From positions 1 to 62,451 of the forward strand of contig CALXNX010000007.1 of NCBI GenBank assembly GCA_944389865.1: DNA of 62,451 nt, given 5' to 3'. This stretch comes from an uncultured Succinivibrionaceae bacterium. GTDB lineage: Bacteria; Pseudomonadota; Gammaproteobacteria; Enterobacterales; Succinivibrionaceae. A model generated the notes under the pieces. The model had not been told where the DNA came from. It worked only from the letters and a program-made list of their open reading frames with translations, and did no database searches. Both the position numbers and the translations under genes were made by a program. Of this stretch, positions 53,288-62,449 are shown in pieces; the first letter of the stretch is position 1, and every line of letters starts with the position of its first letter.

Positions 53288-53842
53288 TTCGCTTTTTGCA
53301 GCTGTACGCAAACCCTGCGGGCGGTGCTGGTCTTGCACAGCATGGCCAGCATGCCTTGATCTGCAGCTGCTGCTGATTTGAGTGCACGCAGCATGATCCA
53401 TTCTGCGATATCAAAGTTGCTCTCCCCCGTCAGGGCTTCAACCCTTGAAGTTGGTCTTGGGCGGCAGGTTTTGACTGCCGAGGGTGGAGAGTGTTGCATT
53501 AGTCACCCATGGCGGGTTGCCCAATACCAGCACTGAGCAGTTTGCAGACTGCAGTGCAGGAAAGTCATCGTGCAGGAAATCTCCCTGCATGATCCTGACT
53601 GATTTATCCGCGGCAAAGCGCTGCTGGGCGTCCTCTACGTAATGCGGATTCAACTCTATGCCGTAAACTTGAGTCTGAGGAAAAGTGCGGCGCGCAGCGG
53701 CAATAAAATTCCCCGCACCGCAGGTTGGCTCCACAATCTGCTGGGGCGAAAAATTAAAGTGATCCCTGATAAGTCGGCAGCAGGCGGCAGCAAACTCTTC
53801 CGGCGTTTGCCAGTCGCCCATGGCGCGGCGCAAGTCAGGCAT
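53288..53842 (-). pseudogene. Frameshifted, truncated adenine-specific DNA methyltransferase
   Basis: The frame from the ATG at 53842 carries MGDWQTPEEFAAACCRL, motif I VEPTCGAGNF, YGIELNPHYVEDA and motif IV LVLGNPPWVTN, then QNLPPKTNFKG and a stop at 53438. Another minus-strand frame then continues as VEALTGESNFDIAEWIMLRA and MLAMLCKTSTARRVC. Joined, these match the Eco57I-like family pattern (NFKG..EALTG.SNFDI). A small deletion near 53440 broke the frame, and the protein also ends prematurely near the heptamer repeat. No restriction partner is adjacent. Confidence 0.8.
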
Positions 53843-53858
53843 GGACTTTATGCGGTCC

Positions 53859-54788
53859 TTATGCAAGCTTGAGCATGGCGGCAGCCGCAAAGACGATGAT
53901 AAGTCCGATGATCTGTGAAAGCGAGGCTGACTTGCGGCGTGCGCCAAAGAGCCCGCATACGTCGATGAGCAGCGCCGCGGTCAATTGCCCGGCGATATTT
54001 AAGATCACCAGCATGCCCGCGCCGATGTGCTGAATGAGGAGCGCATTGACAATAAGAAAAGAAGCGCCGCACACGCCGCCGCACAGGATCCACCAGCTGT
54101 GCCGATTAAGGCGCAGCTTGGTATAGACCTTAAAGCTTTCGCGTTTTAACAGCATGATGGCCAAAATGATCACCGCCGAGGAGGCCATGGTGCACCAGCC
54201 GGCCGCCGCTGACGATCCTACATGCACCATCAGCTCGCTGTTGACTACGGTCTGCGTTACCTGCACCATGCCGCTGAAAAGACCTAAGGCGATAAAGGGC
54301 AATTGGGCGAGGCTCAGCTTGGGCTGATGCTTTCTGAATTTCTGCGGCAGCTGCAGCACCAGGGCAAAACCCGCCAAAGCCAAAAGCAGACCGGCCGCTT
54401 TGACTAAGGTAAAGGGCTGCTGCGGAGCGTTGAACAGGCCGGTAAGATCAAAGATCAGACCGCCTATCACCGAGCCTGTCAGCATGCACAGGGCTGTGCC
54501 CAATGCGCCGATGCGCTCCATGATAAAGATGGTGAAGACTAAGATCACCACCGCCCAGATGCCGCCGCTCCAGACCCACCACGGCAGGGTCAGCAGATCA
54601 TCCAGGTTAAAACTGACTAAAGAAGGAAATCCCAGCAGCACTAAGGTGAGCAGGGAAGCGCCCACTGCGCCGTTGACTAAGGAGGCGGCAAAGGGCGAGC
54701 CGACCTGACCGCGCAGGGCGGTATTGCAGGCCGTTTGTACAGGGACTGCTCCCCCTACAATGACGGCGCAGATTAACAGCAGCAGCAT
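53859..54788 (-). CDS. YdcZ-type (DUF606) DMT-superfamily membrane protein
   Basis: 309 residues, about 10 membrane helices built of two tandem DMT_YdcZ units of about 145 residues. The first has GGAVPVQTACNTALRGQVGSPFAASLVNG (in part), and the second has GMVQVTQTVVNSELMVHVGSSAAAGW (in part). Substrates are unknown. GGAGC precedes the ATG, with a TATAAT on the minus strand at 54814-54819. The methyltransferase pseudogene starts 17 bp beyond its stop. Confidence 0.85.
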   Translation of the reverse strand: MLLLLICAVIVGGAVPVQTACNTALRGQVGSPFAASLVNGAVGASLLTLVLLGFPSLVSFNLDDLLTLPWWVWSGGIWAVVILVFTIFIMERIGALGTALCMLTGSVIGGLIFDLTGLFNAPQQPFTLVKAAGLLLALAGFALVLQLPQKFRKHQPKLSLAQLPFIALGLFSGMVQVTQTVVNSELMVHVGSSAAAGWCTMASSAVIILAIMLLKRESFKVYTKLRLNRHSWWILCGGVCGASFLIVNALLIQHIGAGMLVILNIAGQLTAALLIDVCGLFGARRKSASLSQIIGLIIVFAAAAMLKLA

Positions 54789-54827
54789 AATGAAAGCTCC
54801 AAAATTTGGCCTTATTATACCTGCGGA

Positions 54828-57080
54828 CTAATACATGAACAGCGGATCGACATCACAGGCAAAGCGTACGTCAGTGCGCCGGCCCATGATGTCGGCGCGC
54901 CGCTGCGCCAGAGTTAAAAAGGCGGAGAGTTCGTTTCTGTCGCGGCTTAGCACCTGCACATGAAAGTGGTAGCGATTGCGGCGCTTTTCAATTTTGTCGG
55001 AGATCACCGGACCGCAGTTAAGCCCGGGAAACTCCGGCAGATGCGGCTTCAGCCCTTCCATCAGCTCGCTTAAAAAGGCGTGGGCCTTTTCGCGTACCGA
55101 ACTGTTGGATAGCAGAAAAGCCTGGGCGCTGACCGGAGGCAGCAGGCGCTGCGCGCGCAGCGCCAGCAATTGCTGTGCGACGGTTAAATACGAGGTCTGC
55201 GGCTGAATTAACAGCTGCAGGAGCGGATGTTCCGGGTGATGGGTTTGAATTAAAACCCGGCCCGGACGCTCAGCGCGGCCGGCGCGCCCTGCCACCTGCG
55301 TTAAAAGCTGCGCGGTGAACTCTAAAGCGCGGAAGTCGTCTGAGAACAGACCTGCATCCAGATCGAGGATCCCCACCAGGGTGACGCCGGGGAAATCATG
55401 GCCCTTGGCCACCATCTGCGTGCCGGCCAGGATGCGGGTCTGACCCGCACGCATGTGCGCCAGCTTGACATCTAAATCGGCCTTGGTTTTAACGGCGTCG
55501 CGATCGAGCCTGTCAACTATCACATCGGGGTAGCGGAGCTTTAAATAATGCTCCACCTGCTCGGTGCCGTAGCCGTTTTCAAGCAGCTCCGCGCTGCCGC
55601 AGTGCGGGCAGGTGCGCGGGAGCGGGAATGCGCTGTCGCAGATGTGGCATAACAGGCGGTTGTCACTGCGGTGAACCGTGAGCGGAGTGTCGCAGTGCGG
55701 GCAGGTGATAACCTTGCCGCAGTGATGGCAGATGAGCTGATGCGCGTAGCCGCGGCGGTTTAAAAACAGCATCACCTGATTGCCCTTGACGGTTTCAATG
55801 CCGATCTCATTTTCCAGCGTAATGCCGATGCCGGTCTGCACCCCTAAGGTTAAAGGCTCGGCGCGCTGATCAATTAAGACTATTTCAGGCAGCTGCGCCG
55901 CGCCGGCACGGCGGGTGAGCTGCAGCAGGACGGTTTTCCCGCTCATTACCTCCTGCAGTGTCTCTAAAGAAGGCGTGGCGGATCCCAGCACCAGCGGGCA
56001 GGAGTTGAGCGCTGCGCGCTGCTGCGCCAGCGTGCGGGCGTGATAGCGCAGGCCGTCACCCTGCTTGAAGGAGCTGTCATGCTCCTCATCTAAGACGATC
56101 AGCCCCAAATGCGGAATGGGGGTAAAGAGCGCCGAGCGCGTGCCGATGAGCACCGCCCCCTTGCCGGTTTTCATGGTAAGCCAGGCATTGAGCCGCTCAC
56201 TGGGGCTTAAGGCTGAGTGCATTAAGATCACCGGAGCATTGAAGCGCTGATAGAAGCGCTCTACGGTCTGCGGGGTCAGGGCAATTTCCGGCACTAAGAC
56301 TAAAGCTGCCTGACCGCGTTCCAGCACTTTGGCAATAATATGCAGATAAACCTCAGTTTTGCCTGAGCCGGTGATGCCGTAGAGCAGAAAGTTCTGCGCT
56401 GTGCCCAGGGCGGCGCAGACTGCATTCGCCGCTTCCTGCTGCTCTGAGTTTAAGTTCAGGGCCGCATGTTTCAGCACCGGCCGGCTGTCCTCCTGCCAGG
56501 TATGCGCATCAGCCGTGCTCTGCATTACCTCCTCGGCAAGTCCCCGTTTAACTAAGGCTGCAAGGGCGTAGCTGGTAAAGCCGCGATCGCGCAGTTCCTG
56601 CTTGAAAATGGGCGCGCCGTGCTGCTTAAGCAGGGTAAATAATTGGCGCTGGCCGGCGTTTTTGAGCTCCGCCGGCAGCTCAGCGTCGGCGGCCCTGCCT
56701 TTGACGGAAAGAGTCAAAGCCGGACTTTCCTTAAAGGCAGCAGCGCGGCCCTCGCGCAGCAGGGACGGAAGTGCGGTAAAGAAGCACTGCCCTAAGGGAT
56801 AGTGATAGTATTCCGCAGCGTATTGGCAGAGGGCAAACACATCAGGCGGAATAAGCTCCAAATCATCAAGGAGCTCGCCCGATTTGAGCTCCAGCCGCTC
56901 AAGGGCGGCGGTCTGCCCCGGCTGCGCGGTGCGCACGAGCACCGCGATGTTATCCTGAGTGGTGCCAAAGGGAACTTTTACGCGCGCGCCGGGGAGCGGC
57001 TCAACGGGTGCGTCAACGATATAATCAAAGAGCCCGGACATGGGGCGGGAGATCAAAGCGGTGCTGATGCGGTATTCCAT
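54828..57080 (-). CDS. priA: Primosomal protein N' (replication restart helicase)
   Basis: 750 residues. N-terminal 3'-DNA-binding domain, Walker A GITGSGKTEVY (residues about 234-244), DEEHD, and zinc-binding cysteines in CHHCGKVITCPHCDTPL and CHICDSAF...CPHCGS. It restarts collapsed forks. It is divergent from rpmE, the same arrangement as in E. coli and Vibrio. Confidence 0.97.
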   Translation of the reverse strand: MEYRISTALISRPMSGLFDYIVDAPVEPLPGARVKVPFGTTQDNIAVLVRTAQPGQTAALERLELKSGELLDDLELIPPDVFALCQYAAEYYHYPLGQCFFTALPSLLREGRAAAFKESPALTLSVKGRAADAELPAELKNAGQRQLFTLLKQHGAPIFKQELRDRGFTSYALAALVKRGLAEEVMQSTADAHTWQEDSRPVLKHAALNLNSEQQEAANAVCAALGTAQNFLLYGITGSGKTEVYLHIIAKVLERGQAALVLVPEIALTPQTVERFYQRFNAPVILMHSALSPSERLNAWLTMKTGKGAVLIGTRSALFTPIPHLGLIVLDEEHDSSFKQGDGLRYHARTLAQQRAALNSCPLVLGSATPSLETLQEVMSGKTVLLQLTRRAGAAQLPEIVLIDQRAEPLTLGVQTGIGITLENEIGIETVKGNQVMLFLNRRGYAHQLICHHCGKVITCPHCDTPLTVHRSDNRLLCHICDSAFPLPRTCPHCGSAELLENGYGTEQVEHYLKLRYPDVIVDRLDRDAVKTKADLDVKLAHMRAGQTRILAGTQMVAKGHDFPGVTLVGILDLDAGLFSDDFRALEFTAQLLTQVAGRAGRAERPGRVLIQTHHPEHPLLQLLIQPQTSYLTVAQQLLALRAQRLLPPVSAQAFLLSNSSVREKAHAFLSELMEGLKPHLPEFPGLNCGPVISDKIEKRRNRYHFHVQVLSRDRNELSAFLTLAQRRADIMGRRTDVRFACDVDPLFMY

Positions 57081-57154
57081 AGCGTGTTCCTAAGTCCACT
57101 CTCATTTTAGCAGGAGACCTGCGCCGAAAGGGGCGAAAAAAGACGATCGCACAC

Positions 57155-57184
57155 TTGCACCGGCCGCATGTTTTTGGGTAAAAT
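57155..57184 (+). promoter_or_regulatory. rpmE promoter
   Basis: TTGCAC (57155-57160), an 18-bp spacer and TAAAAT (57179-57184), with a start expected near 57191, about 75 bp before rpmE. Confidence 0.55.
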
Positions 57185-57264
57185 GCGCGCTGTTTTTTCC
57201 ATTTGCGCGTGTGGTATTTCGGCGCAGTGCAGCGGCTGAAGTGGCGACACGCATCGAGGTTTAC

Positions 57265-57501
57265 ATGAAAGAGAATATTCACCCGAAGTATGAAGAAGTG
57301 AACGTGCGCTGCTCCTGCGGCAATACCTTCAAGGTCCGTTCCACCGCAGGTCACGACATCGAGATCGAAGTCTGCTCCAAGTGCCACCCGTTCTATACCG
57401 GCAAGCAGAAGATCGTGGATACCGGCGGGCGCGTTGAAGCCTTCAACAAGCGCTTCGGCATGATGGCCAAGGGTCGCGCCGCTCAGAAGGCCGCCAAGTA
57501 A
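57265..57501 (+). CDS. rpmE: 50S ribosomal protein L31 (zinc-binding form)
   Basis: 78 residues from the ATG at 57265 behind GAGG. CSCGN and VCSKCHPF supply the zinc cysteines (C+ paralogue). [11 protein letters not shown] is diagnostic. The tail is slightly longer and Ala/Lys-rich compared with E. coli (70). A terminator follows. Confidence 0.97.
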   Translation: MKENIHPKYEEVNVRCSCGNTFKVRSTAGHDIEIEVCSKCHPFYTGKQKIVDTGGRVEAFNKRFGMMAKGRAAQKAAK

Positions 57502-57553
57502 GAGTTTTGCGGCATAAAGCCGCAGGCGTTTTTGCCAAAAGTTTTATGAAAGA

Positions 57554-57582
57554 AAAGGGCCCTTTGTACAGGGCCTTTTTTC
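57554..57582 (+). terminator. rpmE terminator
   Basis: GGCCCT (57558-57563), loop TTGTAC, AGGGCC (57570-57575), then six T residues. A upstream/T downstream pairing extends the stem. Confidence 0.85.
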
Positions 57583-57690
57583 TCGCCCGTTATTTTTGCC
57601 GCGCAGCGCTCATTCCGGCATCTTTTCCGCCCGTGCCGCCGTTTTTCTTAGCTACAATAAGTTCAGTGCATAAAGCTTACGGAGGCCATC

Positions 57691-58407
57691 ATGAGCATAA
57701 AGATTATCTGTCACATGATCACTACGGCCGACAGCCGCATCGTCACCTCGCGCTGGGATCTGCCGGCGGATTTTGATATTTCCGGAGTCTACGAAAATAC
57801 CGCGGCGCAGTTCAACGCGCAGGGCTGGATCGTAGGCCGCGCCACCATGTCTGAATATGCTGACAATATCAGCGAGCATCAGCCTTCCTTAGCCCAGCAG
57901 GCCGAGCGGCCCGATTTTAAGGGCGCCTACCGTGAGGGGCAGCAGCTGGCAGTGGTCTTTGACCTGAAGGGCAAGCTGACTTATGACGGCTGCGTTCTGC
58001 CCACCGGCGAGCATGTGACTGCGGTTTTATCCTCAGAGGTCAGCGATGTCTATCTCTACGAGCTGCAGCAGCAGGGCATTTCCTACGTCTTTGCGGATGT
58101 GCAGGATGATGAGACGGCTATGCTTAAGAGTGCGCTCGATCGCATTCAGCTCATGTTCCCGCATGTGCAGCTCCTGCTGCTCGAAGGCGGCGGTACCATC
58201 AACGGCGCCTTCTTAAAGGCGGGGCTTATCGACGAGCTCAGCTTGATTGTCTGCCCGCTGCTTGACGGAGCGGCAGAAGTGCAGAATTTCGTCAATTATC
58301 ATGGCCCGGCTGATCCGCGTCCGGGCGCAGGGCAGCGCCTGGAGCTCTTAGAGCATGAGCTTTTTGCCGGCGGCACTCTATACCTGCGCTACCGCATTGA
58401 TCGCTGA
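57691..58407 (+). CDS. RibD C-terminal-domain reductase-like protein
   Basis: 238 residues with the dihydrofolate reductase-like fold of the RibD reductase family. The N-terminal strand is ICHMITTADSRIV, GRATMSEYADN lies in the first third, and LLLEGGGTINGAFLKAGLIDELSLIVCPLLDG (in part: LLEGGGTINGAFL and DELSLIVCPLL) is the signature. Stand-alone members include NADPH-dependent oxidoreductases of uncertain substrate, so it need not act in riboflavin synthesis. It is not in an operon with ribB. GGAGG precedes the ATG. Confidence 0.82.
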   Translation: MSIKIICHMITTADSRIVTSRWDLPADFDISGVYENTAAQFNAQGWIVGRATMSEYADNISEHQPSLAQQAERPDFKGAYREGQQLAVVFDLKGKLTYDGCVLPTGEHVTAVLSSEVSDVYLYELQQQGISYVFADVQDDETAMLKSALDRIQLMFPHVQLLLLEGGGTINGAFLKAGLIDELSLIVCPLLDGAAEVQNFVNYHGPADPRPGAGQRLELLEHELFAGGTLYLRYRIDR

Positions 58408-58408
58408 T

Positions 58409-58448
58409 GGGGCAGCACAGTCCTTCTGAGAAGGGAGGACTGTACCCC
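58409..58448 (+). other. Stable hairpin after the RibD-like gene
   Basis: ACAGTCC (58417-58423) pairs with GGACTGT (58437-58443), flanked by GGGG (58409-58412) and CCCC (58445-58448), with an inner CCTTC/GAAGG option. No T-tract follows, so it is not an ordinary terminator. It starts 1 bp after the stop and precedes the malic enzyme leader. Confidence 0.45.
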
Positions 58449-58650
58449 TAAAATCGCAAATTCCGTAAACCTTTACGGGCGGCAAATATGTATGCTGCTG
58501 CGCGGTTTAGCGGCGGTAAACCGCGTCTTAATGCAAACGGTGCAAAATTTGACCTGCTTAGCAAATTTTCGCCGCTCTGCGTGTGCGCACACGGAATTGC
58601 GCTATTATCAGCAGGTAATTTTGCAACACATCATTCAAGAGGGGGATACC

Positions 58651-59904
58651 TTGGATCATCAACAGCTGCATGATGCCGCTCTGGCTTATCATGAGAAGCC
58701 CGTCCCGGGCAAGATTAAGATTGTCGTTACTAAGCCCGCTGAAACTGCTTACGATTTAACCTTAGCCTACAGCCCCGGTGTAGCTGAGCCGGTGCGCGAG
58801 ATCGCTAAGAACCCGGCTGATGCCTATCGCTATACCGGCAAGGGCAACAGCGTCGCCATCATTTCCAACGGCACTGCCATCTTAGGCTTAGGCAATTTAG
58901 GCCCGCTGGCCTCCAAGCCGGTGATGGAAGGCAAGGCTCTGTTATTCAACCGTTTTGCCGGCATTAACGCCATCGATATTGAAGTCAAGCACGACAATGT
59001 TGAAGATTTCATTAAGACGGTAGAGTGCATCGCTGACACCTTCGGCGGCATCAACTTAGAGGACATCAAGGCTCCGGAGTGCTTCACCATTGAGCGCGAG
59101 CTCATCAAGCGCTGCAAAGTGCCGGTATTCCACGACGATCAGCACGGTACCGCCATTGTGACCGCAGCCGGCATTCTCAATGCACTGCAGCTGCAGGGCA
59201 AGAAGCTTGAGGACTGCAAAATCGTGTGCGTAGGCGCCGGTGCCGCCGGCATCGCCTGCTCCAATCTGTTAGTCGCCTGCGGCGCTGACAAGAAGAAGTT
59301 CTTCATGGTCGATCGTCACGGCGTGATCAGATCCGACAGACCGCAGTACAACAACGGCGAGAAGCCCAACTTCATCAATGACTCAGGTCCCAAGACCTTA
59401 GCTGAAGCCTGCGACAATGCCGACGTGCTGCTGGGCGTATCCGGCCCCGGCCTTATCACCGACGATGAGCTAATGCACTTAGCCCCTAAGGCAGTAGTGT
59501 TCGCCTGCTCCAACCCTGATCCTGAGGTGGATCCGGAGACCGTGCGCAGGCTGCGTCCGGACATCATCATCGGCACTGGCCGCTCCGACTATCCCAATCA
59601 GATCAACAACGTGCTGTGCTTCCCGTTCCTCTTCAGAGGCACTCTGGATGTGCGCGCCACCTGCATCAACTTAGAGATGAAGAAGGCCGCCATGAACGCT
59701 CTGCGCGAGCTGGCCCAGGAGCCGGTGCCTGAGGAAGTGGTGAAGGCAGCTCAGGTCGATCACTTAGAGTTCGGCCCGGATTATGTGATCCCTAAGCCCC
59801 AGGATCCGCGCTTATTAAAGCGCTTATCCCGCGCGGTAGCTAAGGCTGCTGTAGATTCCGGCGTGGCCCAGATCCCGCTGCCTGAGCACTATATGGAAGA
59901 CTAA
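58651..59904 (+). CDS. Malic enzyme (short, maeB-type catalytic domain only)
   Basis: Oxidative decarboxylation of malate to pyruvate with NAD(P). 417 residues from a TTG at 58651, 6 nt after GAGGGG; upstream codons give a non-conserved, Cys-rich extension. Core signatures: LAYSPGVAEPVREI, TAILGLGNLGPLASKPVMEG (in part), FHDDQHGTAIVTAAG (in part), VGAGAAGIA nucleotide-binding and ACSNPDPE. It lacks the phosphotransacetylase-like domain of E. coli MaeB, as in the Vibrio enzyme that also neighbours rpmE-priA. Cofactor preference is not determinable here. Confidence 0.93.
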   Translation: MDHQQLHDAALAYHEKPVPGKIKIVVTKPAETAYDLTLAYSPGVAEPVREIAKNPADAYRYTGKGNSVAIISNGTAILGLGNLGPLASKPVMEGKALLFNRFAGINAIDIEVKHDNVEDFIKTVECIADTFGGINLEDIKAPECFTIERELIKRCKVPVFHDDQHGTAIVTAAGILNALQLQGKKLEDCKIVCVGAGAAGIACSNLLVACGADKKKFFMVDRHGVIRSDRPQYNNGEKPNFINDSGPKTLAEACDNADVLLGVSGPGLITDDELMHLAPKAVVFACSNPDPEVDPETVRRLRPDIIIGTGRSDYPNQINNVLCFPFLFRGTLDVRATCINLEMKKAAMNALRELAQEPVPEEVVKAAQVDHLEFGPDYVIPKPQDPRLLKRLSRAVAKAAVDSGVAQIPLPEHYMED

Positions 59905-59925
59905 GCGCAAAGCTTAAGCTTTAAG

Positions 59926-59957
59926 GCCCGCCCCAACCCGGCGGGCTTTTGCTTTTC
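59926..59957 (+). terminator. Malic enzyme terminator
   Basis: GCCCGCC (59926-59932), loop CCAACCC, GGCGGGC (59940-59946), then TTTTGCTTTTC. Confidence 0.85.
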
Positions 59958-60137
59958 TTCACTCTGTGATCTGCCCCGGCAGATTTTTAAATCTTCTGCT
60001 GATCTTTCCGCGCGGTGGAATAGTGATGCTTAAACTCAAAAACGTGGAAGCCAGGCAGGGGCGGGAGAGTGCAGGTCTTGGCAGAGGGGGCTAAACGCAG
60101 GGCACAGGCGGGAAGAACGGGTTATGCAGGGTGAAGA

Positions 60138-60181
60138 GCAGCCGCGGCAAAGGTACGCGGCTGCGCCGTTATTAACGGCGC
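60138..60181 (-). terminator. Nested inverted repeats at the 3' end of trmA
   Basis: GCAGCCGCG (60138-60146) pairs with CGCGGCTGC (60156-60164). Next to it GCGCCGTTA (60163-60171) pairs with TAACGGCGC (60173-60181), spanning the trmA stop. Only TCTTC follows the first stem on the minus strand, so termination may be weak. Confidence 0.45.
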
Positions 60182-61308
60182 CTGAGCAGTACACCGCTTT
60201 CTAAATGCGGGGTGTAGGGGAATTGATCGAAGAAGCTCAGCTTTACGATGTCGTGAGTACGGCTTAAGACTTTAAGATCGAGCGCCAGGGTTTCCGGATT
60301 GCAGGAGATGTAGATGATCTGCGGGAACTGCGCGGCAAAGGCCAGCGCAGCCGCATCCTGTATGCCGGCGCGCGGCGGATCGACCAGAAGGGTGGTAAAG
60401 TCGTAGTCCTCAATATGAATATCGTTCAATAACAAACGCTTGAAAGGGCGTTCGCGGGCAATAGCGCTGGCGGCCTCTGCTGCGCTTAAGCGGCAGAGCC
60501 TGACGTTATCAAGCTTATTGAGGGCGATGTTGTTAAGCGCCGTCTGCGTCGGTACGCGCGCCACTTCAGTGGCCAGCACCTGACGGTAGAGATCAGCCAA
60601 GGAAACGGTAAAGGTACCCGAGCCGCAGTAGAGCTCTAATAAGTCGCGCTGCGGGGCGCTTTGGGCGCAGGTACGGGCAAAATTAATCATCTGCGTGCAC
60701 ACCGCGGCGTTAGGCTGACTGAAGGTTCCTTCCACCTGGATTAAGTCCACCGTGCGGCCGTCAAGCGCATAATGCTCTACTACACTGTCACGCTCACAGA
60801 CGATTTTCTGCTTCTTAGCGCGGGCAATCAGTTCAGCGTTAAGGCCGCCGGCGCGGATCTCGCTGCGCAGGCGGGTCAATTCTGCCTTAAAGGCCTCCGA
60901 GAAGGTGCGGTGATAATTAAGGGCGCAGACCAATTGCCCGTCCTGGGCGGCCAAAAAGTCAATTTCAAACAGGCCGTTTCGCATAAAGGCATTGTGCTTT
61001 AAGGCTGAGCGCAGCGCGGCCATGCCCTGATTAATAGCTGGATGCGCGGCGCGAAATTCAGTCAGCAGCACGCGCTCCCTGGGCTTAGTGCCTGGGATAT
61101 ACATGGCGTATTTAAACTCGCCGTCATCCTGCTTGAATACCGCAAACTCGCAGCGCATGCGGTAGAATTCAGGCGGGGAAGGCACGATCTGCGGATCTGG
61201 AATGTCGGGCGCATGAGAGCGCAGAGTCTGCAGTGCGGCGCTGATCTTTTCATCTAAATAGCGCTGATAATTGTCCGGATCGGTCTTTCCGATTAAGGCA
61301 GGGAGCAT
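60172..61308 (-). CDS. trmA: tRNA (uracil-5-)-methyltransferase TrmA
   Basis: Makes m5U54 in tRNA (and m5U341 in tmRNA). 378 residues, close to E. coli (366). FYRMRCEFAVF near the N-terminus, LLELYCGSGTFTVSLA for S-adenosylmethionine, LLVDPPRAGI, and the nucleophile Cys in YISCNPETL. It is divergent from murI. In E. coli btuB lies between trmA and murI, and here it is absent. Confidence 0.95.
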   Translation of the reverse strand: MLPALIGKTDPDNYQRYLDEKISAALQTLRSHAPDIPDPQIVPSPPEFYRMRCEFAVFKQDDGEFKYAMYIPGTKPRERVLLTEFRAAHPAINQGMAALRSALKHNAFMRNGLFEIDFLAAQDGQLVCALNYHRTFSEAFKAELTRLRSEIRAGGLNAELIARAKKQKIVCERDSVVEHYALDGRTVDLIQVEGTFSQPNAAVCTQMINFARTCAQSAPQRDLLELYCGSGTFTVSLADLYRQVLATEVARVPTQTALNNIALNKLDNVRLCRLSAAEAASAIARERPFKRLLLNDIHIEDYDFTTLLVDPPRAGIQDAAALAFAAQFPQIIYISCNPETLALDLKVLSRTHDIVKLSFFDQFPYTPHLESGVLLRRR

Positions 61309-61454
61309 GACGCAAAGTCCTCTAAATCTAGGCAGAATATGGGGCGGCGCAGTTTGCTATACTTTGTAAGCTGTCCTCCGCGCGGAGGCGGCCGGCTGCC
61401 GCAGTCAGGGCAGATTGTAATGGACTTCAGGATAAGAAAAAAGACAGGCTTAAA

Positions 61455-62300
61455 GTGAGGGTATTGTTTTTTGACTCCGGCATGGGCGGCCTTACCGTAA
61501 TGGCGGCGGTAAAAGCGCGCTGTCCGCAGCTTGAGTATGCCTATCTCTTTGACAATGCCGCCTTCCCGTACGGTGATAAGAGCGAGGACTTCTTAATTGA
61601 CAGAGTAGATCTGCTTTTAAAGGAAGGATACAGCCGCTTAAAGCCTGATCTTATCGTGGTAGCCTGCAATACCGCGAGCACCGTAGTGCTGCCGGTACTG
61701 CGCCATGATCTTCCGGTGCCCATTGTCGGCGTGGTGCCGGCGATTAAGCCGGCGGCTAAATTAAGCCGCCGCGGCATCATCGGCCTTCTCGCCACACCCG
61801 GCACGGTCAAGCGCGCCTATACCGATCACTTGATTGCGCAGTTTGCCGCTGATGTAAAGGTGCTGCGCTTGGGCACCACGGAGCTGGTTGAAGAGGCTGA
61901 GCGCAAGCTGCAGGGGCAGACCGTCAATATGAAGCGCTTAACTGCAGTATTAAAGCCCTGGACTGATCTGCAGGAGGACTTAAAACCTGACATGGCCGTA
62001 CTGGGGTGTACCCATTTCCCGCTTTTAAAGGATGAGATAGGGCAGATCTTAGGTCAAAAGTGCACTTTAATAGATTCAGGCGATGCTATTGCCCGACGCG
62101 TGGAGAGTCTGCTGGACATTAATCATCAGAGCGCAGTGGACGGATCAGTAGTGAAGAATCAGGAAAAGAGCAGCCCCTGCTGCGTGTTTTGTACTAAAGA
62201 GGACGGTTCCCTGCCGGCCCGCGAGCTGATGCTCAAGTCCTGGGGGATTTCTAAAATCGAGGTATTGAGTATCAGAGCCAAGCTTAAGAATCAGGCTTAA
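61455..62300 (+). CDS. murI: Glutamate racemase
   Basis: Supplies D-glutamate for peptidoglycan. 281 residues with a GTG start and only a weak AGG upstream. FFDSGMGGLTVMAA and ACNTAST carry the first catalytic Cys. LGCTHFPLL carries the second Cys and His. The C-terminal segment (QEKSSPCCVFCTKEDG) is family-typical. CCTCCGCGCGGAGG (61375-61388), a perfect palindrome, lies in the leader. In E. coli murI directly precedes an rRNA operon. Confidence 0.95.
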   Translation: MRVLFFDSGMGGLTVMAAVKARCPQLEYAYLFDNAAFPYGDKSEDFLIDRVDLLLKEGYSRLKPDLIVVACNTASTVVLPVLRHDLPVPIVGVVPAIKPAAKLSRRGIIGLLATPGTVKRAYTDHLIAQFAADVKVLRLGTTELVEEAERKLQGQTVNMKRLTAVLKPWTDLQEDLKPDMAVLGCTHFPLLKDEIGQILGQKCTLIDSGDAIARRVESLLDINHQSAVDGSVVKNQEKSSPCCVFCTKEDGSLPARELMLKSWGISKIEVLSIRAKLKNQA

Positions 62301-62329
62301 TCCTTTGCTGCAGCAGGAGCTGTGTAAAG

Positions 62330-62449
62330 CAGATCAAAAATTTTATAAAAATAAAACTGATTTATTACAAAGACTTAACCTGCAATTTACGCCCCTGAAC
62401 GTAAAAAGCTGTAAAAAAGATTTGACAGCGGTCAAAAAGTCATTAAAAT
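62330..62449 (+). promoter_or_regulatory. Strong promoter with AT-rich upstream region, probable rRNA operon promoter
   Basis: TTGACA (62422-62427, perfect -35), a 16-bp spacer and TAAAAT (62444-62449) end the window. About 90 bp of A/T-tracts precede it, as in UP-element and FIS-site regions. No gene for it lies inside the window. Position after murI matches E. coli murI-rrnB, so an rRNA operon is expected next. Confidence 0.55.

Noticed and set aside
58492-58650. 53-residue N-terminal extension of malic enzyme
   Set aside because: Not conserved in the family, Cys- and Arg-rich, and lacking a ribosome site. The TTG at 58651 follows GAGGGGG.
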